A DNA stretch of 5,616 nucleotides from an uncultured Sphingomonadales bacterium (GTDB taxonomy: Bacteria; Pseudomonadota; Alphaproteobacteria; Sphingomonadales; Sphingomonadaceae), in contig CAJBSR010000534.1 in assembly GCA_903958285.1 (NCBI GenBank), positions 1 through 5,616 on the forward strand, in the 5' to 3' direction. How positions within the stretch are numbered: the stretch's first letter is position 1; every line of letters starts with the position of its first letter. The translations under genes were made by a program, and so were the position numbers. This document shows, one piece after another, positions 1 through 5,616 of the stretch. The notes under the pieces are model-generated. The model ran no database searches and was not told where the DNA came from. It saw only the letters and a list, made by a program, of their open reading frames with translations.

Positions 1-2232
1 CTCTCTTCGCTTTCGCCCGATAAACTGAAGATGTATTTCGACAGTCCAAGTCGGCTTGCGGTATCGAGCGTCATCCCGCGCAGCACATTGCCAACGTCCA
101 ACTTTCTTAAGGGCGCGCTCGCCACCCGGACCACGCCGATCGAGACCCTTACGGGAACCGAGGTCGTCAACCTGAATATTGTAAAGGGAGGACGCACCTA
201 TCAGGTGCAGACGGAACTGAGCACGGTCGAACAGCCCCGCACACTCGACAGGATTGCCCGAGCCTTGAACACGGCGATTGGTGCGGTGCCTGCGACCGAC
301 AGCAATGGCGATCCCATGCTTGACAGTAACGGGCAGCCCATCGGGGCTCTCTCTTCACGATTTAGCGTCAAATCCGTTGGCGGCAAATGGGGGCTCTCTC
401 TGCAGTCGGGGTCCGGGGAGGCGATCTGGGCAACGCCACCTTCGAACCAAGACGGGCTCATGGTCATATCGTCCCGGCAAACCGGTTCGAAGATCGATCC
501 CGTTCAGATTGGGAGGATCGACAATTCCTCCAATCAAGCCGCCTATCGCACCGCAGCTAGCCTATCCGCCATCGACTCCGCGTCCACTGCCCGCGCCCAA
601 TTGACCAACAGCAGGGCCACCGATCTTCAGACATCCGTCGACATAAAGGGCGCCGTATCGGACTCTGATGGCAATACCTTCATGCTGGGCCAAACAGCCG
701 GCGCAATGGACGACGTCTCTGCTGCTGGAAAGCAGGAGATGTTCCTGCGCAAGGTCAACCCGTCCGGGACAGTGCTGTGGCAGCGGCCCATTCCGAATGT
801 GGCGGCCACAGACGCAAGCGCCATTGCGCTTACTCCTTCGGGGCAGCTAGTGGTTACGGGCAGCATCATCGGAAGCAAGACCGAGACATCTACCAGCAAC
901 GGCGACATCTTCGTCGCGCGCTTTTCGGCAGAAGGTGCCGAGATAATGCGGCAGACAACGCAAATGGCCGGGGACCAGCGCCCCTCCGCTGTGGCGGCGG
1001 ACGCCGCCGGCAACATCTACGTCACGAGCAAGAACGGTTCGAACGGCAGCATGCTTGTCAAGTTCGATGCAACCGGCACGGAAAGCGCCCGAACCACCAA
1101 CACAAATTCGAGCTTGGCTGCGGTTCAGGTTGGGGCGGATGGTCTGCCCATCGTTCTCACCCGCAGCGCCGACGGCACAAGCCTTGTCCAGCGGCTCGAT
1201 GCTCAGCTCAATGCCGTTGGCCAGCAGATTAACCTCGGCCAGATGCAGCCTTCGGACATGGCAATCAGCCCAGACGGTCTGATCGCGGTCAGCGGGACGG
1301 TCAGCAGCGACACCACAGACAGCGATGTGGTCGTGTCCCTCATAGATGCTGGCCTGACGAGCGAGCGAAGAGTGACAATTGGGACGACGGCAAGCGAAAA
1401 AGCAGACAGCCTAATCTACGATGACGGCTTCTTCTTTGTTGGCGGTCGAACGGCGGGCACTCTGGGTGAATACCGCACGGGCATCGTCGATGGCTTCGTT
1501 GCAAGGATTGATCCGCAGTCAGCGCAGGTCGTTAGCACCACACAGTTTGGTAAGCCCGGAACCACCACCGGCCCTGTCGCCCTTGCGAAGTCTGCTGCCT
1601 CATCCAGCACGCTAGAAACGCTGGGCCTCGGCACAGGGCGGCTCACCCCCTCTATCGAAAATCTGCTGGTCAACACCACGCGACTGAAAGCTGGAGACAG
1701 CTTCTCCGTCAACCTCGACGGCGGTAAAAGCAGCAAGATCAGCATCGCACAAGATGAGACCATCTCGTCTCTGGCAGCCAAAGTCCGCAAGGTGCTCGGC
1801 CCGAAGGTTGCCGTGACCACATTGACCAGCGGCAGCGGGCTCACTCTGCGCGTGCAGCCAAGCACCGGTCATACGGTTCAACTGCAGGCTGGGCCTGACG
1901 GTCAGGATGCGCTCGCCAAGCTCGGCCTAAAAGTCAGCCGTATTTATACCCCTCCCGCCACTTCGCCAAAGGATCCCGTGGTTGTGCCGGGCGGGCAATA
2001 TGGGTTGGGTCTTTCTGATGTCATGTCGCTTGGGTCTCTGACTGATGCCAAGACCGCACTGATGAAGGTAACCAATGCCGCGTCTATGACGCAGACAGCC
2101 TATCGCACACTTTACTGGGATGCGAACAAGGCCGCTAAGGTTGACGGCACCGGCGCCAGTACAACCTTGTCGGCAAACCAGAGATCACAGTTGCAACAAT
2201 ATCAGGCGGCGATCTATCGCCTCGGCGGCTGA
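1..2232 (+). CDS. flaEY: FlaEY-like flagellar regulatory/exported protein, 5' end missing
   Basis: The reading frame is open to the left edge, so the gene probably starts upstream. The first ATG in the window (31) has no clear ribosome-binding site and is likely internal. Counting residues from that ATG (733 in all), about 36-160 and 543-637 look like two copies of a beta-beta-helix-beta-beta module similar to the flagellin hook-IN motif. Between them, about 200-505, are recurring beta-propeller-type units: FLRKVNPSGTVLW (238-250), DIFVARFSAEG (292-302), MLVKFDATGT (341-350) and DGFVARIDPQ (487-496). The tail has a YGLGL turn (657-661) and a Gln-rich helix ending in LGG. No cysteine is present, as is common in exported flagellar axial proteins. 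This layout and the position beside flgB recall Caulobacter FlaEY, a component of the flagellar regulatory hierarchy. The FlaEY name comes from remembered family layout, not an alignment. The molecular role is not evident from sequence. Alternative: another hook- or filament-associated protein. Confidence 0.65.
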   Translation, partial: LSSLSPDKLKMYFDSPSRLAVSSVIPRSTLPTSNFLKGALATRTTPIETLTGTEVVNLNIVKGGRTYQVQTELSTVEQPRTLDRIARALNTAIGAVPATDSNGDPMLDSNGQPIGALSSRFSVKSVGGKWGLSLQSGSGEAIWATPPSNQDGLMVISSRQTGSKIDPVQIGRIDNSSNQAAYRTAASLSAIDSASTARAQLTNSRATDLQTSVDIKGAVSDSDGNTFMLGQTAGAMDDVSAAGKQEMFLRKVNPSGTVLWQRPIPNVAATDASAIALTPSGQLVVTGSIIGSKTETSTSNGDIFVARFSAEGAEIMRQTTQMAGDQRPSAVAADAAGNIYVTSKNGSNGSMLVKFDATGTESARTTNTNSSLAAVQVGADGLPIVLTRSADGTSLVQRLDAQLNAVGQQINLGQMQPSDMAISPDGLIAVSGTVSSDTTDSDVVVSLIDAGLTSERRVTIGTTASEKADSLIYDDGFFFVGGRTAGTLGEYRTGIVDGFVARIDPQSAQVVSTTQFGKPGTTTGPVALAKSAASSSTLETLGLGTGRLTPSIENLLVNTTRLKAGDSFSVNLDGGKSSKISIAQDETISSLAAKVRKVLGPKVAVTTLTSGSGLTLRVQPSTGHTVQLQAGPDGQDALAKLGLKVSRIYTPPATSPKDPVVVPGGQYGLGLSDVMSLGSLTDAKTALMKVTNAASMTQTAYRTLYWDANKAAKVDGTGASTTLSANQRSQLQQYQAAIYRLGG

Positions 2233-2260
2233 GCAAGCCGGAAACTACGGAGCCGAATAA

Positions 2261-2674
2261 ATGACAGACGGTCCAGATATCATTTCGGGCATGCAGCGAG
2301 CCCTGCGCCAACTCGACGCCCGTCAGCGGGTAATTGCAGGTAATCTTGCCAATAGTGACACGCCGGGCTTCAAAGCCCTCGACGTCAAGTCTGACTTCGC
2401 CAATATGGTGGATCAGCGCGTGGGGCAGACCGGTAATCCAACTGTAACCCCTACAGCCCGCATGTCGGAGCTTGGTGCCAAGAGCAGCCAAACCATTGGG
2501 GTGCGGAGCGATGTGATCGTCGACAACAGCGCGACGGAGGTCAAGCCCGATGGAAACAGCGTTAATATTGAAGAGCAGATGATGAAAATGTCTCAAATAC
2601 AAACGGACTATATTTCCCTGATCAATCTATACAGAAAAAATATATCTTTGTTTAAATCAGCCATTGGCAAGTAG
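2261..2674 (+). CDS. flgB: Flagellar basal-body proximal rod protein FlgB
   Basis: FlgB is a subunit of the proximal rod, built in the periplasm on the MS-ring/export gate together with FlgC, FlgF and FliE. The 137-residue length is normal for FlgB. The N-terminal rod signature NLANSDTPGFKA lies at residues 28-39. A C-terminal block NSVNIEEQMMKMS (99-111) leads into a helix with the LYRK motif (123-126) and ends AIGK, so both ends are intact at protein level. The start is supported by GGAG at 2249-2252, eight bases before the ATG. The gene follows the FlaEY-like gene after 28 bases and is probably co-transcribed with it. The odd point is composition: codons 1-100 are GC-rich like the neighbours, whereas codons 101-137 are AT-rich (18 of 60 G+C in 2581-2640). 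The usual downstream partners flgC and fliE are absent here. Confidence 0.93.
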   Translation: MTDGPDIISGMQRALRQLDARQRVIAGNLANSDTPGFKALDVKSDFANMVDQRVGQTGNPTVTPTARMSELGAKSSQTIGVRSDVIVDNSATEVKPDGNSVNIEEQMMKMSQIQTDYISLINLYRKNISLFKSAIGK

Positions 2675-3255
2675 TGTGGGCGGAATTTATTAAATGGCTG
2701 ATTTTTATAATTTAAAATTGTTCTGTAGTTTGTGTGACATGACAATTTATGAGAACAAAATTCATCTTGATGATGGGGAAACATACGATCTTCCATCGGG
2801 CGGAACGATTGAGTCGAAATTTTTTCGTGAGGTGGGTTGGTGCCTAGATTGCAAGGGCGATAAACTAATTTATGCGCCCTACCCCATCACAAAAGCATCA
2901 AACGAAATTGCGAAACTCCAATATAAACTCAATCGCATCACATCTTCTTGGACCTTCCAGATTTTCGGCCGATTCATGATAGAATCTCAGGCAAAATCCA
3001 CACGAATTAAAAAAAAGATTCAGAAATTTAGAAACATCATTGATTTTGCAAAGTCTAAATCTGACTATGAGCGACAATATTGCGCCGTATGTGGTTCAAC
3101 GAATATCGTGCCGTTGACCAAGGAAACGAAATCGATTGATCTGATAACACATCTATGTGGGGAGCCTGTGTCCTGCGAAGTCGACACCGGTGATTATGCT
3201 TGGAACAATGATTGATTATAGAAATATGGAAATCGATTGTATTTGATTATCGTTT
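2561..3255. other. AT-rich island replacing the expected flagellar context
   Basis: Base composition falls abruptly at about 2561 and recovers at about 3255. Counted by eye, G+C is 18/60 in 2581-2640, 13/60 in 2701-2760 and 14/60 in 3001-3060, against 40/60 in 1141-1200. The block covers the last 37 codons of flgB, the whole 173-codon gene after it and some 40 bases beyond. No transposase, integrase, terminal inverted repeat or target-site duplication is visible, so the mechanism of entry is unknown. Horizontal transfer followed by homologous or illegitimate recombination is the simplest reading; the exact edges are approximate. Confidence 0.6.
2694..3215 (+). CDS. Hypothetical protein with two putative zinc-binding Cys clusters
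   Basis: I do not recognise this 173-residue protein. Cysteines are paired as in zinc ribbons: C11-x2-C14 with C50-x2-C53 at the N-terminal end, and C130-x2-C133 (CAVCGS) with C155 and C161, plus H153 as a possible extra ligand, at the C-terminal end. Between them, residues 66-125 are rich in Lys/Arg and predicted by eye to be helical, with a short hydrophobic stretch around WTFQIFGRFMI (86-96) that is too short and interrupted by Arg to call a membrane span. There is no signal peptide, so a cytoplasmic protein is likely; nucleic-acid or protein binding is possible but unproven. The start ATG lies 19 bases after the flgB stop, preceded by a weak GGGCGGA (2678-2684). Composition is far more AT-rich than the flagellar genes, suggesting acquisition by transfer. 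It could be read through from the flgB transcript; I see no convincing promoter of its own. Confidence 0.75.
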   Translation: MADFYNLKLFCSLCDMTIYENKIHLDDGETYDLPSGGTIESKFFREVGWCLDCKGDKLIYAPYPITKASNEIAKLQYKLNRITSSWTFQIFGRFMIESQAKSTRIKKKIQKFRNIIDFAKSKSDYERQYCAVCGSTNIVPLTKETKSIDLITHLCGEPVSCEVDTGDYAWNND

Positions 3256-3270
3256 GCGCACGGACCTGAA

Positions 3271-3319
3271 GCAGCCTTGACTCAGAAATCTATGCGCAGC
3301 GAATGAGGCGCAGCCTTGA
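3271..3319. repeat. Pair of 10-base direct repeats
   Basis: GCAGCCTTGA occurs at 3271-3280 and again at 3310-3319, 39 bases apart start to start. The pair lies just right of the end of the AT-rich block. It may be chance at this length, or a trace of a duplication or target-site event; the flanking bases do not extend the match. Confidence 0.35.
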
Positions 3320-3358
3320 ACAACATTACCCGCTAATTCTGCAGCTAGTCCGCAAGGA

Positions 3359-3373
3359 TTGAGCAACGCTCAA
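3359..3373. repeat. Small hairpin, 6-bp stem
   Basis: TTGAGC (3359-3364) and GCTCAA (3368-3373) form a perfect six-pair stem around the loop AAC. No T-run follows on either strand, so it is not a standard intrinsic terminator. Its role, if any, is unknown. Confidence 0.3.
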
Positions 3374-3404
3374 GCGACAACTTCAGTGAAGAGCGCGAGA
3401 TAAT

Positions 3405-3417
3405 CCCCCCCCCCCCC
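3405..3417. repeat. Homopolymer of 13 C
   Basis: Thirteen consecutive C residues lie between TAAT and TTT in the convergent intergenic region, 71 bases beyond the flgH stop. Runs of this length are prone to slipped-strand mispairing and also to sequencing or assembly length errors. It lies in no supported gene, so a switch of a reading frame cannot be argued from this window. Confidence 0.85.
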
Positions 3418-3431
3418 TTTAAGAGGCAACT

Positions 3432-3455
3432 TAAACGCGCTCGCTCTCGCGTTTA
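3432..3455 (-). terminator. Inverted repeat after flgH, possible weak terminator
   Basis: TAAACGCG (3432-3439) and CGCGTTTA (3448-3455) form a perfect eight-pair stem with an eight-base loop, starting 32 bases after the flgH stop. The position suits the end of the flgFGAH transcript. There is no U-run after the stem on the minus strand, so it is an atypical intrinsic terminator at best; it could instead stabilise the transcript end. Confidence 0.35.
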
Positions 3456-3487
3456 TCATCGATCAGATTCAAGGCCATCCGGTTTAT

Positions 3488-4213
3488 TCAGAACGGCGAA
3501 ACCGCATCAATGACCTTTTGGCCCCAACGCATCTTCTGGGCATCGCTCAACTGACCACGTCCGCCATAGCTGATCCGCGCGTCGGCAATCTGGGTGTGCA
3601 GCACGCTGTTGTCGCGCGCGATATCTTCCGGGCGGATAAATCCAGTCACAGTGAGCTCCCGAAGTTCACTGTTCACGCGAACCTCCTGGCTACCCCGGAT
3701 TACAAGGTTACCGTTTGGGAGAACGTTGGCAACAACGGCCGCCACAGTCATGTCTACCTTCTCGCTGCGCGCAATATTTCCCGTGCCTGCTGTCTTGGAA
3801 CCAGAGTTTGTTCCCAGGAGGCTGCCTGGATCAAGCGACGGGGGCAGCAGCTTTTCCAGTCCAAACAGTCCGGTCACCCCGGACTTGTCAGATCCATCTC
3901 GGGTGCGGGAGGTTGAATTGCCTACCGTGGCGCTGTCCGAGATGTTGATTTTGATTGTGACGATGTCGCCCACCCGGGAGGCGCGCTGGTCCCGGAAGAA
4001 GCCGCTCGCGCCTGAACGGAACAGCGATGCTGAAGGCTGCGTTAAAACCGCTACATTCCCGCGGCGTTCCTCTTGCCCTTGCTGCGCAATAGAGGGCACG
4101 ACAGTTGGAGTAACCGGCGTTTCAGCCTTGGTCAGCTTAGAAGATTTTGCCTGACCGGCGACTGGATAGCCGACAAGGAGCATTCCAATTGCGAGCGGTG
4201 CGAACTTCTTCAT
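3488..4213 (-). CDS. flgH: Flagellar L-ring protein FlgH, lacking the lipobox cysteine
   Basis: FlgH forms the outer-membrane L-ring around the rod, working with the FlgI P-ring as a bushing. The 241-residue protein has the family blocks in order: SLFRSGASGFFRDQRA...GDIVTI (63-87), a Gly/Ser-rich variable middle, NGNLVIRGSQEVRVN (157-171) with ITGF-like TVTGFIRPEDI (178-188), ISYGGRG (204-210) and the closing RWGQKVID (229-236). I chose the ATG at 4213 because AAGGAA lies seven bases before it and a signal peptide follows at once (MKK, hydrophobic 5-19). A frame extension upstream to 4285 would overlap flgA and put the signal peptide inside the protein. Oddly, there is no cysteine anywhere, so the usual lipoprotein box is missing. 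Cleavage by signal peptidase I after GQA (22) is more likely. The gene follows flgA after 22 bases in the same operon. Confidence 0.93.
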   Translation of the reverse strand: MKKFAPLAIGMLLVGYPVAGQAKSSKLTKAETPVTPTVVPSIAQQGQEERRGNVAVLTQPSASLFRSGASGFFRDQRASRVGDIVTIKINISDSATVGNSTSRTRDGSDKSGVTGLFGLEKLLPPSLDPGSLLGTNSGSKTAGTGNIARSEKVDMTVAAVVANVLPNGNLVIRGSQEVRVNSELRELTVTGFIRPEDIARDNSVLHTQIADARISYGGRGQLSDAQKMRWGQKVIDAVSPF

Positions 4214-4220
4214 GATCGAA

Positions 4221-4226
4221 TTCCTT
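4221..4226 (-). promoter_or_regulatory. Ribosome-binding site deciding the flgH start
   Basis: AAGGAA on the minus strand sits seven bases before the ATG at 4213. It selects this start over the in-frame upstream ATG at 4285, which lies inside flgA. Confidence 0.75.
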
Positions 4227-4235
4227 CGTTGCCGG

Positions 4236-4751
4236 TCAATAGCCAGCGAGATTGACGGTTGCCGGCCCTTGAACGACGGCATCAAGAGTGCGGTTGCTCA
4301 CATTGCTGAACACCCGCACTGGCATGCCCATTCGTCCGTCGGCAAGCGCCCGCCCGGGGCTGGTGATCAGAATGCCACCGATCTGCACCCGCAAGGTCAC
4401 TGGAGCACCGCGGTACACCAGTTGCGGTTCGATGACGTCGGAAGACCGCAAAAAGGCGCCTTCAGGCATAGAACGCGCAGCGGCCTTGCCGACGATACTC
4501 TGCATTGGGAGAAGGCTGCTTGTCGTGCGAGCCTGTGTTGTTTGGGCTACAAAATCCTGCTCAGTAAACACGTGCCCGCGTTCTACCGCCCGGTTGAGGG
4601 CAGGCCAGGGGATGTCCGCAACCACACTCGCGGCCAATGACCCGGCTGCCAAAGGCGGCTGCCAGACATCCTGAGCCTTCAAGGCACCGGGTAAAATGGC
4701 GAAGGGGGCAGCGCTTACCATTATGCGCAGCAGCCAGAAACGAATGGCCAT
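4236..4751 (-). CDS. flgA: Flagellar P-ring assembly chaperone FlgA
   Basis: FlgA is a periplasmic chaperone needed for assembly of the FlgI P-ring. The 171-residue protein opens with a signal peptide (hydrophobic 5-24, likely cut after LKA at 26). A SAF-like region follows: LNRAVERGHVFTEQDF (52-67) and IVGKAAARSMPEGAFLRSSDV (86-106). The C-terminal beta domain has RGAPVTLRVQIGG (114-126), SPGRALADG (131-139) and VVQGPATV (159-166), all typical of FlgA. It is shorter than the E. coli protein (219 residues), consistent with the compact form without a long N-terminal domain. It starts two bases after the flgG stop, implying translational coupling, and ends 22 bases before flgH. No cysteine is present. 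Confidence 0.9.
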   Translation of the reverse strand: MAIRFWLLRIMVSAAPFAILPGALKAQDVWQPPLAAGSLAASVVADIPWPALNRAVERGHVFTEQDFVAQTTQARTTSSLLPMQSIVGKAAARSMPEGAFLRSSDVIEPQLVYRGAPVTLRVQIGGILITSPGRALADGRMGMPVRVFSNVSNRTLDAVVQGPATVNLAGY

Positions 4752-4753
4752 TA

Positions 4754-5539
4754 CTACCTCATCTGGCTCGTGGTGGAGAGCATCTCGTCAGCTGTCTTCA
4801 CAACCCGGCTGTTCATTTCATAAGCTCTCTGAGCCGTAATCAACGCTGTAATCTCAGAAACCGGATTGACGTTAGACGCTTCGAGAAATCCCTGCGCCAA
4901 CGTTCCGTAGCCTGGCTCGCCCGGGGAAGCGACTGAAGCCTGACCGGATGCAGCGGTCTCGACAAAGAGATTGCCGCCAAGCGCTTCAAGTCCGGCCTCG
5001 TTAGTGAACGTGGCCAACTGCAGCTGACCCACTGTCTGCAACGCTGGCGTGCCGGCATTCTTAACTTGGACTTCGCCAGTTTTCGATATCACGACGTCCA
5101 CTACGCCCTGTGGGATCGCAATGCCCGGCTGCACCCGGAGACCATCGCTGGTCACAAGCTCGCCCTGATCGGAAACTTGGAACGAACCCGCACGTGTATA
5201 GGCCGTTTCGCCGGTTGGAAGATCGACCTGAAAATAGCCCTGTCCATCGATAGCGACGTCGAAGCGGTTGCTTGTCTGGGTCAGCGCGCCCTGTTCCGCG
5301 ATCCGGTAAACACCGGCGGTCTTGACCCCAGATCCGATCTGAATCCCTGACGGTGCCAATGCATCCGTGCCGGAGGTCGCGCCCCCTGGCCGCTGTGCCT
5401 GCTGATAGAGTAAGTCCTGAAATTCGGCCCGCTGACGTTTAAAGGCAGTCGTGTTCATGTTGGCGATATTGTTAGATATCACATCGACATTGGTCTGCTG
5501 CGCCAACATTCCGGTTGCAGCAATAGAAAGTGAACGCAT
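4754..5539 (-). CDS. flgG: Flagellar distal rod protein FlgG
   Basis: FlgG forms the distal rod that crosses the periplasm and passes through the P- and L-rings. The 261-residue length matches the family. The N-terminal rod/hook signature is SNNIANMNTTAFKRQR (22-37), followed by the FlgG-specific segment that stiffens the rod (about 45-65, QQAQRPGG onward). The D1 core carries FDVAIDGQGYFQV (93-105) and AYTRAGSF (113-120). The C-terminal helix has SNVNPVSEITALITAQRAYE (222-241) and the end DEMLSTTSQMR. AAGGAA (5552-5547) seven bases before the ATG supports the start. It follows flgF after 35 bases and abuts flgA, as in the flgF-flgG-flgA-flgH operon known from Caulobacter. The operon promoter must lie upstream of flgF, beyond the window. 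Confidence 0.96.
   Translation of the reverse strand: MRSLSIAATGMLAQQTNVDVISNNIANMNTTAFKRQRAEFQDLLYQQAQRPGGATSGTDALAPSGIQIGSGVKTAGVYRIAEQGALTQTSNRFDVAIDGQGYFQVDLPTGETAYTRAGSFQVSDQGELVTSDGLRVQPGIAIPQGVVDVVISKTGEVQVKNAGTPALQTVGQLQLATFTNEAGLEALGGNLFVETAASGQASVASPGEPGYGTLAQGFLEASNVNPVSEITALITAQRAYEMNSRVVKTADEMLSTTSQMR
4756..4760 (-). promoter_or_regulatory. flgA ribosome-binding site overlapping the flgG stop codon
   Basis: On the minus strand the sequence reads GAGGTAGTAATG: the GAGGT element (4760-4756) shares bases with the TAG stop of flgG (4756-4754), and the flgA ATG follows at 4751. A ribosome ending flgG is therefore placed on the flgA start site, which favours coupled translation. Confidence 0.65.
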
Positions 5540-5574
5540 TTTGGTATTCCTTGAAATTTATGGGAATTTACAGA

Positions 5575-5616
5575 TCAGCCAATCTGGCCGAGTTTATCGA
5601 TTGCCTTCGAGCGAAG
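5575..5616 (-). CDS. flgF: C-terminal end of flagellar rod protein FlgF (partial)
   Basis: Reading the minus strand in from the right edge gives LRSKAIDKLGQIG followed by a TGA stop at 5577-5575. A short basic helix ending near K-x-x-x-x-LG is typical of the FlgF C-terminus, and flgF is the expected gene directly upstream of flgG. FlgF is a proximal rod subunit. Only 13 residues are visible, so the call rests mostly on position; the stop leaves a 35-base gap to flgG. Confidence 0.75.
   Translation of the reverse strand, partial: LRSKAIDKLGQIG

Larger units (their letters stand above)
3216..3487. other. Intergenic junction between convergent genes, no convincing gene
   Basis: This 272-base stretch separates the plus-strand zinc-cluster gene from the end of flgH on the minus strand. 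The first 40 bases or so continue the AT-rich composition; the rest is close to the flagellar background. It contains a direct repeat of 10 bases, three short inverted repeats (one is CTTCA-G-TGAAG at 3381-3391) and a run of 13 C. Open stretches in several frames are short and broken by stops, and none encodes a recognisable fragment of flgC, fliE, flgI or a transposase. No tRNA or other RNA gene is apparent. Confidence 0.6.

Noticed and set aside
31..33. ATG at 31 as the true start of the FlaEY-like gene
   Set aside because: The frame stays open to the window edge and no good ribosome-binding site precedes this ATG, so the start is more likely upstream.
1416..1865. Minus-strand open frame of 149 codons inside the FlaEY-like gene
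   Set aside because: The plus-strand frame has coherent repeats and domains throughout, so this is a shadow frame.
2135..2602. Minus-strand open frame across flgB
   Set aside because: It spans the end of one clear gene and most of flgB on the opposite strand and has no recognisable features.
3321..3403. Short plus-strand open stretch in the intergenic region (27 codons, no start)
   Set aside because: It has no start codon or recognisable similarity to FlgC or another flagellar protein, so it was not called a pseudogene.
2561..3487. Insertion sequence, prophage or CRISPR in the accessory stretch
   Set aside because: No transposase, integrase, terminal inverted repeats, phage genes or regularly spaced repeats are visible.
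3594..4154. Plus-strand open frame of 186 codons opposite flgH
   Set aside because: It is antisense to a clear flgH and its translation has no family features; it reflects GC-rich codon use on the other strand.
4214..4285. Longer FlgH starting at 4285
   Set aside because: It would overlap flgA and place 24 extra residues before an obvious signal peptide, whereas a good ribosome-binding site supports 4213.
4212..4640. Plus-strand open frame opposite flgA
   Set aside because: It is antisense to flgA and its translation resembles no protein; it is a shadow frame.

Overview
This window is a piece of a bacterial flagellar gene cluster, interrupted by one AT-rich gene that does not look as if it belongs there. 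The flagellar genes are GC-rich (40 of 60 bases are G or C in 1141-1200). The gene order flgF-flgG-flgA-flgH, together with a FlaEY-like protein next to flgB, points to an alphaproteobacterium of the Caulobacter/sphingomonad type. That assignment is an inference from gene order and protein style; no ribosomal or other marker gene is present.

Left part (1-2674, plus strand). A large, cysteine-free, left-truncated protein resembles the Caulobacter flagellar regulatory protein FlaEY. It has a beta-propeller-like middle flanked by two modules that look like flagellin hook-IN folds. It is followed after 28 bases by flgB, which encodes a proximal rod subunit.

Middle part (about 2561-3487). From codon 101 of flgB the base composition drops sharply. 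The low-GC stretch runs through a 173-residue protein of unknown function, with two putative zinc-binding cysteine clusters, and ends near 3255. The remaining 230 bases or so up to flgH hold no convincing gene. They contain a 13-base C run, small inverted repeats and a short direct repeat. This is the accessory part of the window and looks like an insertion or recombination junction. The usual partners of flgB (flgC, fliE) do not follow it.

Right part (3488-5616, minus strand). Reading leftwards from the right edge are the last codons of flgF (proximal rod), then flgG (distal rod), flgA (P-ring chaperone) and flgH (L-ring). The spacing is tight, as expected of one operon. Together they supply the rod and its outer-membrane bushing: FlgB and FlgF are proximal rod, FlgG is distal rod, FlgA helps assemble the FlgI P-ring in the periplasm, and FlgH forms the outer-membrane ring. 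FlgH here has no cysteine at all, so it lacks the lipobox normally found in this protein. The two flagellar gene sets converge on the AT-rich insert.
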